Assembly: GCF_009651005.1 (NCBI RefSeq) | Contig: NZ_WHVW01000022.1 | Span: forward strand, 1 to 52,163 | DNA length: 52,163 nt | Origin: Sporosarcina obsidiansis | GTDB lineage: Bacteria > Bacillota > Bacilli > Bacillales_A > Planococcaceae | Reading direction: 5' to 3' | Part shown: in pieces, positions 1-8,545 of the stretch | Position numbering within the stretch: position 1 is the stretch's first letter | Layout of the letters: each line of letters opens with the position of its first letter | Program-made: the position numbers and the translations under genes | Notes under the pieces: generated by a model | The model's database searches: none | Seen by the model: the letters and a program-made list of their open reading frames with translations, nothing else | What the model was told of the DNA's origin: nothing

Positions 1-193
1 TACCATCTTGAACAAGGATTCGCCCGCTCTCAGAGTCTTCCACTCGGTCAAATTCACCAGCAGGCACGATGTATGTTAGGGCTACCGTGGCCAGAATGAT
101 GATAAAGATCAGTGCAAATACATGAGGTACTTTGAAATTAGAGCCCACGGTTTTGTTCTTTTGCTTCTTGTCTGCTATCGTTTCAACTTTCAA
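1..193 (-). CDS. YfcC-family carrier, N-terminal part (cut by window edge)
   Basis: Only the first 64 codons are present; the gene runs off the left edge. The visible protein has a short lysine-rich cytoplasmic start, then FKVPHVF, a hydrophobic first membrane helix, and the TYIVPAGEFDR motif typical of the YfcC/DcuC-like superfamily of inner-membrane carriers for carboxylates or amino acids and peptides. The TTG start at 193 is chosen because GGGGAGG lies eight bases upstream and because it overlaps the TGA of the upstream dipeptidase gene by four bases (TTGA), implying translational coupling. Pairing of YfcC carriers with M20 peptidases suggests import of a peptide or amino-acid conjugate. 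The adjacent malonate operon has no transporter, so a dicarboxylate role cannot be excluded. Substrate unknown. Confidence 0.75.
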   Translation of the reverse strand, partial: MKVETIADKKQKNKTVGSNFKVPHVFALIFIIILATVALTYIVPAGEFDRVEDSESGRILVQDG

Positions 194-1569
194 TTTAAAA
201 CCTCCCCGTTACGATGTTTGGCATGTTCACCAAGTGCATGAATGACATGACATGTGCATTGAATGCCATTTAAAAAGTACTCGATATCTAAATTTTCATT
301 GGGCGAATGATTTCCCTGGTCAAAATTCGCATATGGCATAATAATGGATGGCACGCCCAAAATTTTCGTCCATACATAGTCCGGCAGTGAACTGCCTAGG
401 CTCGGCTGGACGAGGGGTTCCTGTTGATACACATTTTGAACAGCTTTCGTTACCACTTTCACAATCTCAAGATCAGAAGAGGTTCTGGATGGCTCCATAG
501 CGGAGATGAATTCGATTTCAATATCCGGGTCGTGCGCTTTTACATGCCTCTGAATTTTGTGGAAAATATCCATGGGATCCTGATCGACTACGAGACGCAC
601 ATCCATCTTCACTATGGCGGTGGAGGGGATAATCGTTTGTATTCCATCGCCTGTGTAACCACTTTGTATTCCATTAATATTAAATGTCGGTTCCATTGTG
701 AGCTTGTGATAATAGGTCTCGCCATTCATATCTAAATACGGATACCCTACTTTATTCCCAATATCTTCTGCATCGAATGGCAGCTTTTGCAGTAGCTCCT
801 TTTCTCGCTTAGAGGGTGGAAGAATATGATCGTAGAAACCTTCGACTAAAACCCGTCCATCTTGAGCACACATAGTTTGCAACAAATTGATGAGCTTCCA
901 AGCTGGATTTGGAAGAATGTTTCCTGTGTTACCTGAATGATTTTCTCGATCTGCGCCTTTTGCTTTTAATTCCAGATCAAGACAACCTCTCGTACCTAAC
1001 AAAATGAGGGGCGCCCCACTATTGTGTGAAGAACCATCAGATGTATAAACAAGATCGGCTTTTAGAAGTCCTTTATGTTCTCTGACAAAAGAAGAAAGAT
1101 TTGGACTCCCTATTTCTTCTTCGCCTTCGAATATAAATTTAATATTTATCGGTAAATCTCCATAGACCTTCATATATGTTTTTAGTCCAAGTAATTGAGC
1201 TATAAGTTGTCCTTTGTTATCTCCAGCCCCCCGACAATAGATTCGACCATTCCGGATAGTAGGTTCAAAAGGAGGGGATAGCCAATCGTCTATTGGTTCT
1301 GGGGGTTGTACATCATAATGTCCGTAAATTAGAAGAGTGAAGTACTTTTCGTCTTTCACCAGTTCACCATATACAACAGGATGCCCGTCAGTCTGCATGA
1401 TTTGGGTTTCAATACCGATTTCCTCCATCATTTCCTTTAGCAATTGTGCACATTCCGTAATCCCCACGTTTTGTGTACTAATGCTTTTTTGTCGTAAAAG
1501 AGTAAATAATTGTTCGAGATATTCTTCTTTTCTGTTACTCAGTTCTTTTTGAATTTTGTCTAGCGTCAT
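190..1569 (-). CDS. M20-family metallodipeptidase
   Basis: This 459-residue protein is a cytosolic di-zinc M20 peptidase, probably a dipeptidase. Metal-site motifs are all visible: GHYDVQP (His84), GAGDNKGQ (bridging Asp117), the catalytic EGEEEIGS (Glu150/Glu151), YTSDG (Asp178) and a C-terminal NHSPNEN His. The middle third is the dimerisation lid. Length is normal for the family. It is the first gene of a minus-strand operon with the YfcC-like carrier, which starts inside its stop codon. It is divergent from the GntR/malonate operon, and a palindrome lies 68 bp upstream of its start, so the GntR protein may control both directions. Exact substrate (dipeptide, N-acyl amino acid) cannot be told from sequence. 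Confidence 0.88.
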   Translation of the reverse strand: MTLDKIQKELSNRKEEYLEQLFTLLRQKSISTQNVGITECAQLLKEMMEEIGIETQIMQTDGHPVVYGELVKDEKYFTLLIYGHYDVQPPEPIDDWLSPPFEPTIRNGRIYCRGAGDNKGQLIAQLLGLKTYMKVYGDLPINIKFIFEGEEEIGSPNLSSFVREHKGLLKADLVYTSDGSSHNSGAPLILLGTRGCLDLELKAKGADRENHSGNTGNILPNPAWKLINLLQTMCAQDGRVLVEGFYDHILPPSKREKELLQKLPFDAEDIGNKVGYPYLDMNGETYYHKLTMEPTFNINGIQSGYTGDGIQTIIPSTAIVKMDVRLVVDQDPMDIFHKIQRHVKAHDPDIEIEFISAMEPSRTSSDLEIVKVVTKAVQNVYQQEPLVQPSLGSSLPDYVWTKILGVPSIIMPYANFDQGNHSPNENLDIEYFLNGIQCTCHVIHALGEHAKHRNGEVLN

Positions 1570-1636
1570 GGAAATGCCCTACTTTCTACAGTGAATAATG
1601 TAATGTAATCGCTTACCAAAGTGAGATTTGCGATAA

Positions 1637-1658
1637 AGAATACAGTCGACTATATTCT
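1637..1658. promoter_or_regulatory. Palindromic operator candidate 1 (GntR type)
   Basis: A 22-bp inverted repeat with arms AGAATACAGTC and GACTATATTCT pairs at 10 of 11 positions around a GTCGAC core. It lies 68 bp upstream of the M20 gene start. The 13-mer ACAGTCGACTATA inside it (1642-1654) recurs exactly at 1758-1770, 116 bp downstream. Likely a binding site for the adjacent FCD-type GntR protein; this is inferred from position and symmetry. Confidence 0.6.
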
Positions 1659-1747
1659 GAGTCATATAATAAAACATGAGAATTGAAAATGCAACATAAT
1701 TTTAAAATATTCTAAAAATGTTGAAATGAGAGTTAATAGAATATATA

Positions 1748-1772
1748 ATTATAATCGACAGTCGACTATAAT
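1748..1772. promoter_or_regulatory. Palindromic operator candidate 2 (GntR type)
   Basis: Arms ATTATAATCGAC and GTCGACTATAAT flank a single A and pair at 11 of 12 positions. It shares ACAGTCGACTATA with site 1 and ends 23 bp before the GTG start of the regulator, where it would block transcription of the regulator and the mdc genes behind it. Autoregulation plus malonate induction is the simplest reading. Confidence 0.65.
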
Positions 1773-1795
1773 TAAATTTTGGGAGGAGAGATATC

Positions 1796-2455
1796 GTGGG
1801 ATCGATGAAATTTGCGAACAATGCATTATCAAATACAATTGCGAAATACATAACAGAGCAAATTATTACCGGTGAACTCCAGCCAGGTGAAAAGTTAGTG
1901 GAACATATTTACGCAGAAGAGTATGGAACCAGCCGTGCACCTGTACGTGAAGCAATTTATTTATTGGATATCGAGGGGTTGGTCGAAAGAATTCCTAGGA
2001 AGGGGGCTGTAGTCAAAGAGTATACAGCTAATGAAATCTATGACTTACTTGAAATTCGGAATATGCTTGAGAATATGGCGATGGATCGCATTAAAAAGTA
2101 TGGTCCAGATTTAGAGTTGTTGGAAGAAATGAGACAGCTGCATGACAAGATGAAAACGGGTTCCGATGTCCGATCGTATACCCAATTGAATCACTCGTTT
2201 CATATGTGCCTTATCAAGATGAGTAAGAGTGAAACAATCAAAGATATGTATTTACGTCTTGGAACGCCATTGCTAAGAATTCAAAGCTTGTCTTTCGGAA
2301 AAGAAGGAAATATTGAGAAGTCCGTTAAAGAACATGAAATTATTCTTAAGTTGTTAGTAGAAAAAAATATGGCGGAATTATCGGCTGTTTTGAAACAACA
2401 CAATGAAGATGTGATTTCCAGCATCCAAGAGAAGTTTCATTCGAAAACAGAGTAA
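1796..2455 (+). CDS. GntR-family (FadR/FCD subfamily) regulator of the malonate operon
   Basis: The 219-residue protein has an N-terminal winged helix (about residues 10-75, with LQPGEKLVEH and a recognition helix in TSRAPVREAIYLL) followed by an all-helical FCD ligand domain (residues 80-215). The GTG at 1796 is preferred because GGGAGGAG lies six to eight bases upstream; an ATG three codons later is the alternative. It is the first gene of the mdc operon, 25 bp from mdcH with no visible promoter between. FCD regulators commonly bind carboxylic acids; malonate or a related acid is the inferred effector. Two near-perfect palindromes upstream are its probable operators. Confidence 0.88.
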   Translation: MGSMKFANNALSNTIAKYITEQIITGELQPGEKLVEHIYAEEYGTSRAPVREAIYLLDIEGLVERIPRKGAVVKEYTANEIYDLLEIRNMLENMAMDRIKKYGPDLELLEEMRQLHDKMKTGSDVRSYTQLNHSFHMCLIKMSKSETIKDMYLRLGTPLLRIQSLSFGKEGNIEKSVKEHEIILKLLVEKNMAELSAVLKQHNEDVISSIQEKFHSKTE

Positions 2456-2480
2456 GGGAGAACGTGCGAGGGGGGACGTC

Positions 2481-3413
2481 ATGAGATTAGCTTATCTATT
2501 TCCCGGACAGGGTTCCCAAAGACCAGGGCTTCTACATGAACTTCCGAAGTGTGAAGCAGTGGAGGAGATACTAGAAGAAGCAAGTGATCTTCTGAATGAA
2601 AGTGTATACAATTTTCATTCAGAAGAGATGTTGGGTTCGACAAAAGCTGTCCAGATTGCTCTTTTGACTTCCGGAGTGGCAGCATATAAAGCATTTGAGA
2701 TAGATGGAAACAAGCCAGACTTTGTTGCAGGGCATTCAGTTGGTGCATTCGGTGCAGCAGTGGCAGCAGGTGTGCTTGAATTTAAAGATGCATTAAAGTT
2801 AGTGGAGTTACGTGGCGGATTAATGGAACAGGCATACCCGGAAGGTTACGGCATGGGGGTTGTCCTTGGGTTAGAAGCACACCGTCTTCAGTCAATCATT
2901 ACAAAATTCATGGATGAAAAGCAACCAGTTTTCATGTCTAATCAAAATGCTCCCGATCAGCTAACAATATCGGGTACTTTGCAAGGTGTGCAAAATATAT
3001 TGGATGAAGTACAGAAACATGGAGCACGCTGTACCTCCATGTTAAAAGTTAGTACTCCCTCGCATTGTCCTCTTTTGTCTTCTGTTTCAAACGAACTTAC
3101 GGAAGCTCTTCATAAAATTTCACTTAGTAAGCCAGTTGTTCCGTTTGTCGGCAATCGTAGGGCACGTTTGCTGTTCCATCCCGATGATATTCGCCAAGAT
3201 TTGGCGGATAGTGTGTCTACCGCTGTTCAATGGCATGACGCTTCAACGGTGCTATATGAGAATGGTGTTCGGCTGTTTATTGAAATGCCTCCTGGAAATG
3301 TGCTTACACGTCTGGCGAATCGAGCTTTTCCGGATGCGAAAGTCCTGTCCGTAACGGAAAATGGATTTGACGATTGCTTATATATTTTGGAAAAAAATCG
3401 ACGAAAAAAGTGA
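2481..3413 (+). CDS. mdcH: Malonate decarboxylase epsilon subunit, malonyl-CoA:ACP transacylase
   Basis: The 310-residue protein has the acyltransferase fold of FabD. It shows FPGQGSQ at residues 7-13, the nucleophile motif GHSVG (Ser86), Arg111 in ELRGG and the catalytic His in PSHCPLL (His195). In the malonate decarboxylase system it loads malonyl from malonyl-CoA onto the MdcC carrier to start the cycle. The start has a strong GAGGGGGG ribosome site. It is the first enzyme gene of the operon, directly after the regulator and 13 bp before mdcA. FabD itself is the alternative for an isolated gene, but the position in a complete mdc set settles the call. Confidence 0.92.
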   Translation: MRLAYLFPGQGSQRPGLLHELPKCEAVEEILEEASDLLNESVYNFHSEEMLGSTKAVQIALLTSGVAAYKAFEIDGNKPDFVAGHSVGAFGAAVAAGVLEFKDALKLVELRGGLMEQAYPEGYGMGVVLGLEAHRLQSIITKFMDEKQPVFMSNQNAPDQLTISGTLQGVQNILDEVQKHGARCTSMLKVSTPSHCPLLSSVSNELTEALHKISLSKPVVPFVGNRRARLLFHPDDIRQDLADSVSTAVQWHDASTVLYENGVRLFIEMPPGNVLTRLANRAFPDAKVLSVTENGFDDCLYILEKNRRKK

Positions 3414-3426
3414 AGGGGGAAACGTT

Positions 3427-5079
3427 ATGATGCATACAGAAAATCTTAAAAGAGTGTGGACTACTAGACTTGATGCAAAAGAAAAGCGAAAATCCATTGT
3501 CCGCAATCTCGTAGATGGGCTGGTGATACCAACAGACCGCATCGTGGAGGTGATGGAAAAACTCATCCGACCTGGTGATCGAGTCGTACTGGAAGGAAAT
3601 AATCAAAAGCAAGCTTCTTTTTTATCAGAAGCACTTGCGCAGGTTAATCCAAAGCATCTATTTGATTTACATATGATCATGTCCAGTATCTCAAGACCAG
3701 AACATTTGGATCTGTTCGAACGAGGCATTGCCAATAAAGTGGATTTTGCGTATGCGGGTCCTCAAAGTTTACGAATGGCACAAATGGTGGAAGATCGAAA
3801 GTTGTCGATAGGGGAAATTCATACTTACATCGAATTATATGGTCGTCTTTTCATTGATCTCATTCCATCCGTGGCCCTGGTCGCTGCAGATAAAGCGGAT
3901 CGATTCGGCAATTTGTATACAGGGCCGAATACCGAAGAAACTCCGACACTCGTTGAGGCAGCTGCATTCCGTGATGGCATCGTAATTGTTCAAGTAAACG
4001 AATTGACGGATGAGCTCCCGCGCGTCGACATTCCAGGTTCGTGGGTCGATTATGTTGTCGTTGCGGATGAGCCATATGAATTGGAACCTTTATTCACTCG
4101 GGATCCCAGACATATTACCGATATTCAAATTTTGCAGGCGATGATGATTATCCGTGGAATTTACCAGAAACATGAAGTGCAATCTTTGAATCATGGTATT
4201 GGGTACAATACGGCCGCGGTCGAGTTACTGTTACCGACGTATGCGGAATCATTAGGGCTTAAAGGGAAGATCTGCAAACATTGGGCGTTGAATCCCCACC
4301 CGACGATGATTCCTGCGATAGAAAGCGGGTGGGTGGAAAGCATGCATTGTTTTGGCGGGGAAGTTGGTATGGAAAAATACGTAGAAGCAAGACGTGATGT
4401 GTTCTTTACAGGTGCTGATGGCAGTATGCGTTCCAATCGGACATTATCCCAAATGGCAGGGCAGTATGCGGTGGATTTATTCATTGGGTCAACGCTGCAA
4501 ATGGACGGAGCAGGAAATTCCTCTACCGTGACGCGCGGAAGGCTAGCTGGATATGGAGGAGCTCCAAATATGGGACATGATCCTGGAGGCAGACGCCATT
4601 CAACACCTGCTTGGTTAAATATCATGACATCGGAAGATTCGTTGGCACGTGGTAAAAAGCTAGTTGTGCAAGTGGTGGAAACATTCCAAACTGGCAATAA
4701 ACCAGTCTTTGTCGAATCACTGGATGCGATTGAAGTGAAAAAAGATACAGGGTTGGCGATCGCACCTGTCATGATTTATGGCGACGATGTTACACATGTT
4801 GTGACAGAAGAAGGCATTGCATACTTGTATAAAGCAGATAGCATGGAAAAACGACGAGAAGCGATTGCGGCGATTGCTGGCGTCACAACGATTGGACAGA
4901 CACTAACGTCAAACAAATTAGACCAACTACGGCAAGAGGGGTTGATTGCACTTCCTGAAGATTTACAGATTCGTCGATCAGATGCAAAGCGTTCGTTATT
5001 AGCCGCGAAAAGTGTGGAAGAATTGGTGGAGTGGTCAGATGGATTATATGAACCTCCTGCAAAATTCAGAAGCTGGTGA
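3427..5079 (+). CDS. mdcA: Malonate decarboxylase alpha subunit (acetyl-ACP:malonate ACP transferase)
   Basis: This about 550-residue CoA-transferase-like subunit exchanges the acetyl group on the MdcC thiol cofactor for malonate, releasing acetate. The protein opens with VWTTRLDAKEKRK and contains RPGDRVVLEGNNQKQA, DRFGNLYTGPNTEETPT and GRLAGYGGAPNMGHDPGGRRH, typical of MdcA. A longer frame opens at 3361 inside mdcH, but the ATG-ATG at 3427/3430 is chosen because GAAGGGGGA lies just upstream. Spacing is 13 bp to both mdcH and mdcB. It is intact and of normal length, so the core decarboxylase should be functional. Confidence 0.93.
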   Translation: MMHTENLKRVWTTRLDAKEKRKSIVRNLVDGLVIPTDRIVEVMEKLIRPGDRVVLEGNNQKQASFLSEALAQVNPKHLFDLHMIMSSISRPEHLDLFERGIANKVDFAYAGPQSLRMAQMVEDRKLSIGEIHTYIELYGRLFIDLIPSVALVAADKADRFGNLYTGPNTEETPTLVEAAAFRDGIVIVQVNELTDELPRVDIPGSWVDYVVVADEPYELEPLFTRDPRHITDIQILQAMMIIRGIYQKHEVQSLNHGIGYNTAAVELLLPTYAESLGLKGKICKHWALNPHPTMIPAIESGWVESMHCFGGEVGMEKYVEARRDVFFTGADGSMRSNRTLSQMAGQYAVDLFIGSTLQMDGAGNSSTVTRGRLAGYGGAPNMGHDPGGRRHSTPAWLNIMTSEDSLARGKKLVVQVVETFQTGNKPVFVESLDAIEVKKDTGLAIAPVMIYGDDVTHVVTEEGIAYLYKADSMEKRREAIAAIAGVTTIGQTLTSNKLDQLRQEGLIALPEDLQIRRSDAKRSLLAAKSVEELVEWSDGLYEPPAKFRSW

Positions 5080-5092
5080 GTGGGTGATTGGT

Positions 5093-5926
5093 ATGATTCA
5101 AGAAAAGCATATGTATAGCCGCTTTATCGCGAATATAGCTTGTCGTTCATTGATAGAAGAAGTGGAATTGACACCCAAACCTGGACTGGTAGACAGCGAA
5201 AATACGGGAGCACATCAAGATTTAACCCTTCAATTGATGCGGAAGTCTGCTGAATCCTTAGAAGAGACATTTGAAGAAATTGCTGTGGTCAGCTATGGAC
5301 ACCACCCATCGCAAAAGATACGGGAAGAAATTGCAGCGATTGGGCGTGTCGGAGAACAAAGAATGTTCGAAGCGACTGGTGGTGTGAATACGCATAAAGG
5401 TGCTATTTGGGCACTCGGTCTTCTTGTTTCTGCAACCTCTATGGGAAAAGGTATGTATACTCTGGAGAAAATACTTGAAATTGCAGGAGTAATCGCTCGT
5501 TATTCAGACCGATATTGCCCAGGCTCCTTATCGAATGGCAGAAAAGTTATTGCGAAATATAATGTGAGTGGAGCAAGAGGAGAAGCACAACTAGGTTTTC
5601 CTCATGTTTCGCATTATTCCTTTCCTGCCTTACGGAAAGCCAGAGGAAAGGGGATGAGTGAAGAAGAGGCTAGGCTGTCTGCACTTCTTTCATTAATTGC
5701 CCATTTGGATGATACCTGTATATTGCATCGTGGTGGATTAGAAGCATTGTCTTTTGCGAAAGAAGAGGCGGCTTCCATATTGACAGATGGCAATTTTGAT
5801 CTGATAACGGCTCTTGATCAGGAATTTATCAAGCGAAATATTTCTCCGGGGGGCAGTGCAGATTTACTCGCTGCCACTCTGTTCTTGGATAAAATCAGAT
5901 CCTATAAACCAGTCAGTAGAGAATGA
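5093..5926 (+). CDS. mdcB: Triphosphoribosyl-dephospho-CoA synthase
   Basis: MdcB makes 2'-(5''-triphosphoribosyl)-3'-dephospho-CoA, the precursor of the prosthetic group carried by MdcC, from dephospho-CoA and ATP. Family signatures visible are LEVELTPKPGLVD-like SLIEEVELTPKPGLVDSENTG near the N-terminus, GGVNTHKGAIWALG in the middle, ARGEAQLGFPHV, and LAHLDDTCILHRGG towards the end, followed by SPGGSADLLA. The frame is open upstream of 5093 within mdcA. ATG 5093 is the likely start because it follows the mdcA stop, but GTG 5084 is possible; the ribosome site is weak. Without this gene the decarboxylase carrier protein would remain in apo form. Confidence 0.9.
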   Translation: MIQEKHMYSRFIANIACRSLIEEVELTPKPGLVDSENTGAHQDLTLQLMRKSAESLEETFEEIAVVSYGHHPSQKIREEIAAIGRVGEQRMFEATGGVNTHKGAIWALGLLVSATSMGKGMYTLEKILEIAGVIARYSDRYCPGSLSNGRKVIAKYNVSGARGEAQLGFPHVSHYSFPALRKARGKGMSEEEARLSALLSLIAHLDDTCILHRGGLEALSFAKEEAASILTDGNFDLITALDQEFIKRNISPGGSADLLAATLFLDKIRSYKPVSRE

Positions 5927-5962
5927 AATCTCATGAGTAGATAAAACTAGGAGGTGCTTCAT

Positions 5963-6259
5963 TTGGAGAGTTTCTTATTTACTCTTCCTGCTACAATAAA
6001 GATTCGTCGGCAAGCGCATGTTGGTGTTGTCGGCTCGGGAGATTTGGAGATCATTTTAGAACCAAATGATCAGGCAGTAGCAGAAATAACGATTCGGACG
6101 GGTGTCACGGGACACCAAGCTTCATGGGAAGCGGTGATACAACGTTTTTTTAAACAACATGATTTAGCAGCGAAAGTAAAAATTAATGATTTTGGAGCGA
6201 CACCAGGAATGGTCGCTGTGCGTCTGGCTCAAGCAATGGAGGTGTGTTGTTATGATTAA
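5963..6259 (+). CDS. mdcC: Malonate decarboxylase delta subunit (acyl carrier protein)
   Basis: The 98-residue carrier holds the dephospho-CoA-derived thiol cofactor on which malonyl and acetyl travel. The attachment motif VVGSGDLEI is present. The start is TTG 5963: AGGAGGTG at 5949-5956 is its ribosome site, and an in-frame GTG at 5954 lies within that site, so it cannot serve as the start. With the TTG start the cofactor serine is residue 25, the position known for the Klebsiella protein, which supports the choice. The gene overlaps the next one by eight bases (ATGATTAA), implying coupled translation of carrier and decarboxylase. Confidence 0.92.
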   Translation: MESFLFTLPATIKIRRQAHVGVVGSGDLEIILEPNDQAVAEITIRTGVTGHQASWEAVIQRFFKQHDLAAKVKINDFGATPGMVAVRLAQAMEVCCYD

Positions 6260-7937
6260 AACCTTAAAAACTAGTTTCACCGAATGTAGTGGGCGTGAAC
6301 GCACGGTTGAATTACTGGATGCCGAACAGTATAGAGAGTTGCTTGGCCCCTTTGATGGATTTGAGTCACCCCATTTAGAAAAGCAAGGCATCATTCCACA
6401 AAGTGACGATGGAGTGATTGTAGCGAAAGGCACAATAAATGGTCATCGAGCGGTTATTATTTCAATAGAAGGAAAGTTTCAAGGCGGAGGAATTGGCGAA
6501 GTATCAGGTGCGAAAATTGCCGGCACATTGGAACTGGTGCTGAAGGATTGTGTAGCAGGTAAGAAGACCATCCCCGTTCTGATTTATGATACAGGTGGTG
6601 TAAGGCTACAAGAAGCAAATTATGGCTTGTTGTCGATAGCGGAAATTAGCGCTGCTATGGTTGCCCTCCGTCGTCATGTCCCTGTGATTGGTGTCATTCC
6701 AGGGAAAATCGGTGCATTTGGTGGTATGTCCATCACAGCGGGATTGTGCAGTACCCTACTCATGACAAAAGAGGGGCGTCTTGGACTAAACGGACCGGAA
6801 GTCATCGAGCAGGAAGCGGGGATACGAGAATTTGATTCGAGTGATCGGCAGTTGATCTGGGGAACCATTGGCGGAGACCAGCGTACGGCTGCTGGCTTTG
6901 CGGATCTGTTGATTGCAGACGATACAGATGCGGTAAAAGAAACTATTACTTCCGTCATCACTGGTGAGATCTCATTTTTACAAAGAACTGAACAAGTTAA
7001 TCGGTATAAAAATTTTTTAACGTCAGTAGATCCAAAGCACCGTATTTCATTTGAAGAGGTACGCACATTGTGGAATCAATCAGGAGAAACGTCCACTGTA
7101 GAAAGACATCGTTCGAACGTAACTAAATCTAATGGCAGAGGTCAGACATGGTTTGATTTATTACGGGGTGATGCCAAGGAAGTAGGCGATCTACCTTCTG
7201 TCAGAGTTGCCGACGGTATTATTGGAGAGAATAGAGTTCGTTATATTGCGGTTGTGCCAGATGCGGAAAATTATTTTCCACGTGCTCGAAATGGAGAGTT
7301 AGGTTTGCTAGAAGGTTGGTCGATTGCGGAACATGTTAGGGAAGTAATTACAGCGGATCGGAATGGTGACAAACAGGCGATCGTTGTAATTGTCGATATG
7401 CCTAGTCAAGCTTACGGGTACCACGAGGAACTGCTTGGAATTCATCAGGCATGTGCGGCAGCAGTGGATGCCTATGCGTCTGCGCGTTTGGCGGGTCACC
7501 CTGTCATTTCATTCATTCCAGGGAATGCGATTTCAGGGGCCTTTTTATCTCATGGGATGCAGTCCAGCCGTATCATTGCATTGAACGACCCAGGCGTTAA
7601 TGTACACGTTATGTCCAAGCAGTCCGCAGCACGTATTACGCAAAGAAGTTTGGAAGAATTGGAAGTAGCAGCGAAAAAAGTTCCCGCTATGGCCTATGAT
7701 GTGGATTCATTTGAACAGCTAGGTGCTCTCTATTCATTGGTCGGAGATGTAGAAGCCGATACGCCACAAGTGAATGATCGGGATCGTATATATGTGGAAA
7801 TCAACAGGGCGATTGAAGATGTGCAGAGTAGCAAATCAAATGATCTAAGCGTACGATTAACGTCTGCACTTGCAAAAGCCGGTGGACGCGCTGCAGCGAT
7901 TTCCGTACGGGAAGAGCTTTATGCACAATGGACCTGA
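6252..7937 (+). CDS. mdcDE: Fused malonate decarboxylase beta-gamma subunit (MdcD-MdcE)
   Basis: A single 561-residue frame carries both halves of the decarboxylase that removes CO2 from malonyl-ACP. Residues 1 to about 285 match MdcD (GGGIGEVSGAKIAG, YDTGGVRLQEAN, GKIGAFGGMS, NGPEVIEQEAG). A polar linker (WNQSGETSTVERHR, about residues 280-300) follows. The rest matches MdcE (QAYGYHEELLGIHQA, SFIPGNAISGAFLSHGMQ, DPGVNVHVMSKQSAARIT). In the best-known operons these are two genes, so the fusion is notable. Both halves have the carboxyltransferase (crotonase) fold and normally form a heterodimer. ATG 6252 has GGAGGTG six bases upstream; the frame is open further upstream inside mdcC, but there is no ribosome site there. 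Confidence 0.93.
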   Translation: MIKTLKTSFTECSGRERTVELLDAEQYRELLGPFDGFESPHLEKQGIIPQSDDGVIVAKGTINGHRAVIISIEGKFQGGGIGEVSGAKIAGTLELVLKDCVAGKKTIPVLIYDTGGVRLQEANYGLLSIAEISAAMVALRRHVPVIGVIPGKIGAFGGMSITAGLCSTLLMTKEGRLGLNGPEVIEQEAGIREFDSSDRQLIWGTIGGDQRTAAGFADLLIADDTDAVKETITSVITGEISFLQRTEQVNRYKNFLTSVDPKHRISFEEVRTLWNQSGETSTVERHRSNVTKSNGRGQTWFDLLRGDAKEVGDLPSVRVADGIIGENRVRYIAVVPDAENYFPRARNGELGLLEGWSIAEHVREVITADRNGDKQAIVVIVDMPSQAYGYHEELLGIHQACAAAVDAYASARLAGHPVISFIPGNAISGAFLSHGMQSSRIIALNDPGVNVHVMSKQSAARITQRSLEELEVAAKKVPAMAYDVDSFEQLGALYSLVGDVEADTPQVNDRDRIYVEINRAIEDVQSSKSNDLSVRLTSALAKAGGRAAAISVREELYAQWT

Positions 7938-8545
7938 ATCCACATGATCTGCTGGAAATCAAATGCATTAGTGATTTGATCAGCTATTCACCGTTGCCGG
8001 ATTGGGTGGAATCCTCACTCAACCAGGCTCCTTTCGTAGTTGTGAGGCGCGCCCGTGCGGAAGAAGGACTAGTTTCTGTTGGGATCCGCGGGGAAAAACG
8101 AAATGAGCGATTTGCCGCTTTCCTTCCTATCAAACAAATCCAAAAACAAATTACACCTGAACAGTTGGCGGCCAGTGAGAACTGGAAAGGGTCTGCAAAA
8201 GAGCTTTTTCGTCATATGGATGAAGTCAGTCTTTTGATGAAAAAGCATTCCCTCACTTGGGGTCCGACGGGTAGTGTGGGATTTGAATTGGCGAGTCGGA
8301 AAGAAACGGTTACAGAAATGAGTGATTTGGATCTACTCATTCGTGCTGATGGAAGATTTACGCAAGATTTTTGCCGAACTATAAATTACGATTTGAAAAA
8401 AGTCCCTATAGCGATCGATGTGCAGGTGGAACTTCCGGAAGGTGCTTTTTCATTACATGAAATTGTAACGACGCAGGAAGAAAAAATTGTACTTCGAACG
8501 ATGAATGGTCCGATGCTGAGACGGATTTATTTAGAACTTAAATAA
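7928..8545 (+). CDS. mdcG: Malonate decarboxylase holo-ACP synthase
   Basis: MdcG is the nucleotidyltransferase that attaches the phosphoribosyl-dephospho-CoA group to the MdcC serine. The 205-residue protein shows the nucleotidyltransferase signature GPTGSVGFEL (residues 112-121) and the metal-binding SDLDLLI (Asp133 and Asp135). The ATG lies within the last codons of mdcDE, a 10-base overlap that suggests translational coupling. It is the last gene of the operon. No malonate transporter gene (mdcF, mdcLM or madLM type) follows or precedes it on this strand. Confidence 0.88.
   Translation: MDLNPHDLLEIKCISDLISYSPLPDWVESSLNQAPFVVVRRARAEEGLVSVGIRGEKRNERFAAFLPIKQIQKQITPEQLAASENWKGSAKELFRHMDEVSLLMKKHSLTWGPTGSVGFELASRKETVTEMSDLDLLIRADGRFTQDFCRTINYDLKKVPIAIDVQVELPEGAFSLHEIVTTQEEKIVLRTMNGPMLRRIYLELK

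Noticed and set aside
4191..4772. 193-codon minus-strand frame opposite mdcA
   Set aside because: A shadow of mdcA without a ribosome site or recognisable family. The same applies to the 243-codon frame opposite the MFS gene at 51021-51752 and those opposite the GC-rich ligase and dehydrogenase.
5954..5956. GTG as start of mdcC
   Set aside because: It lies within the AGGAGGTG ribosome site of the TTG at 5963.
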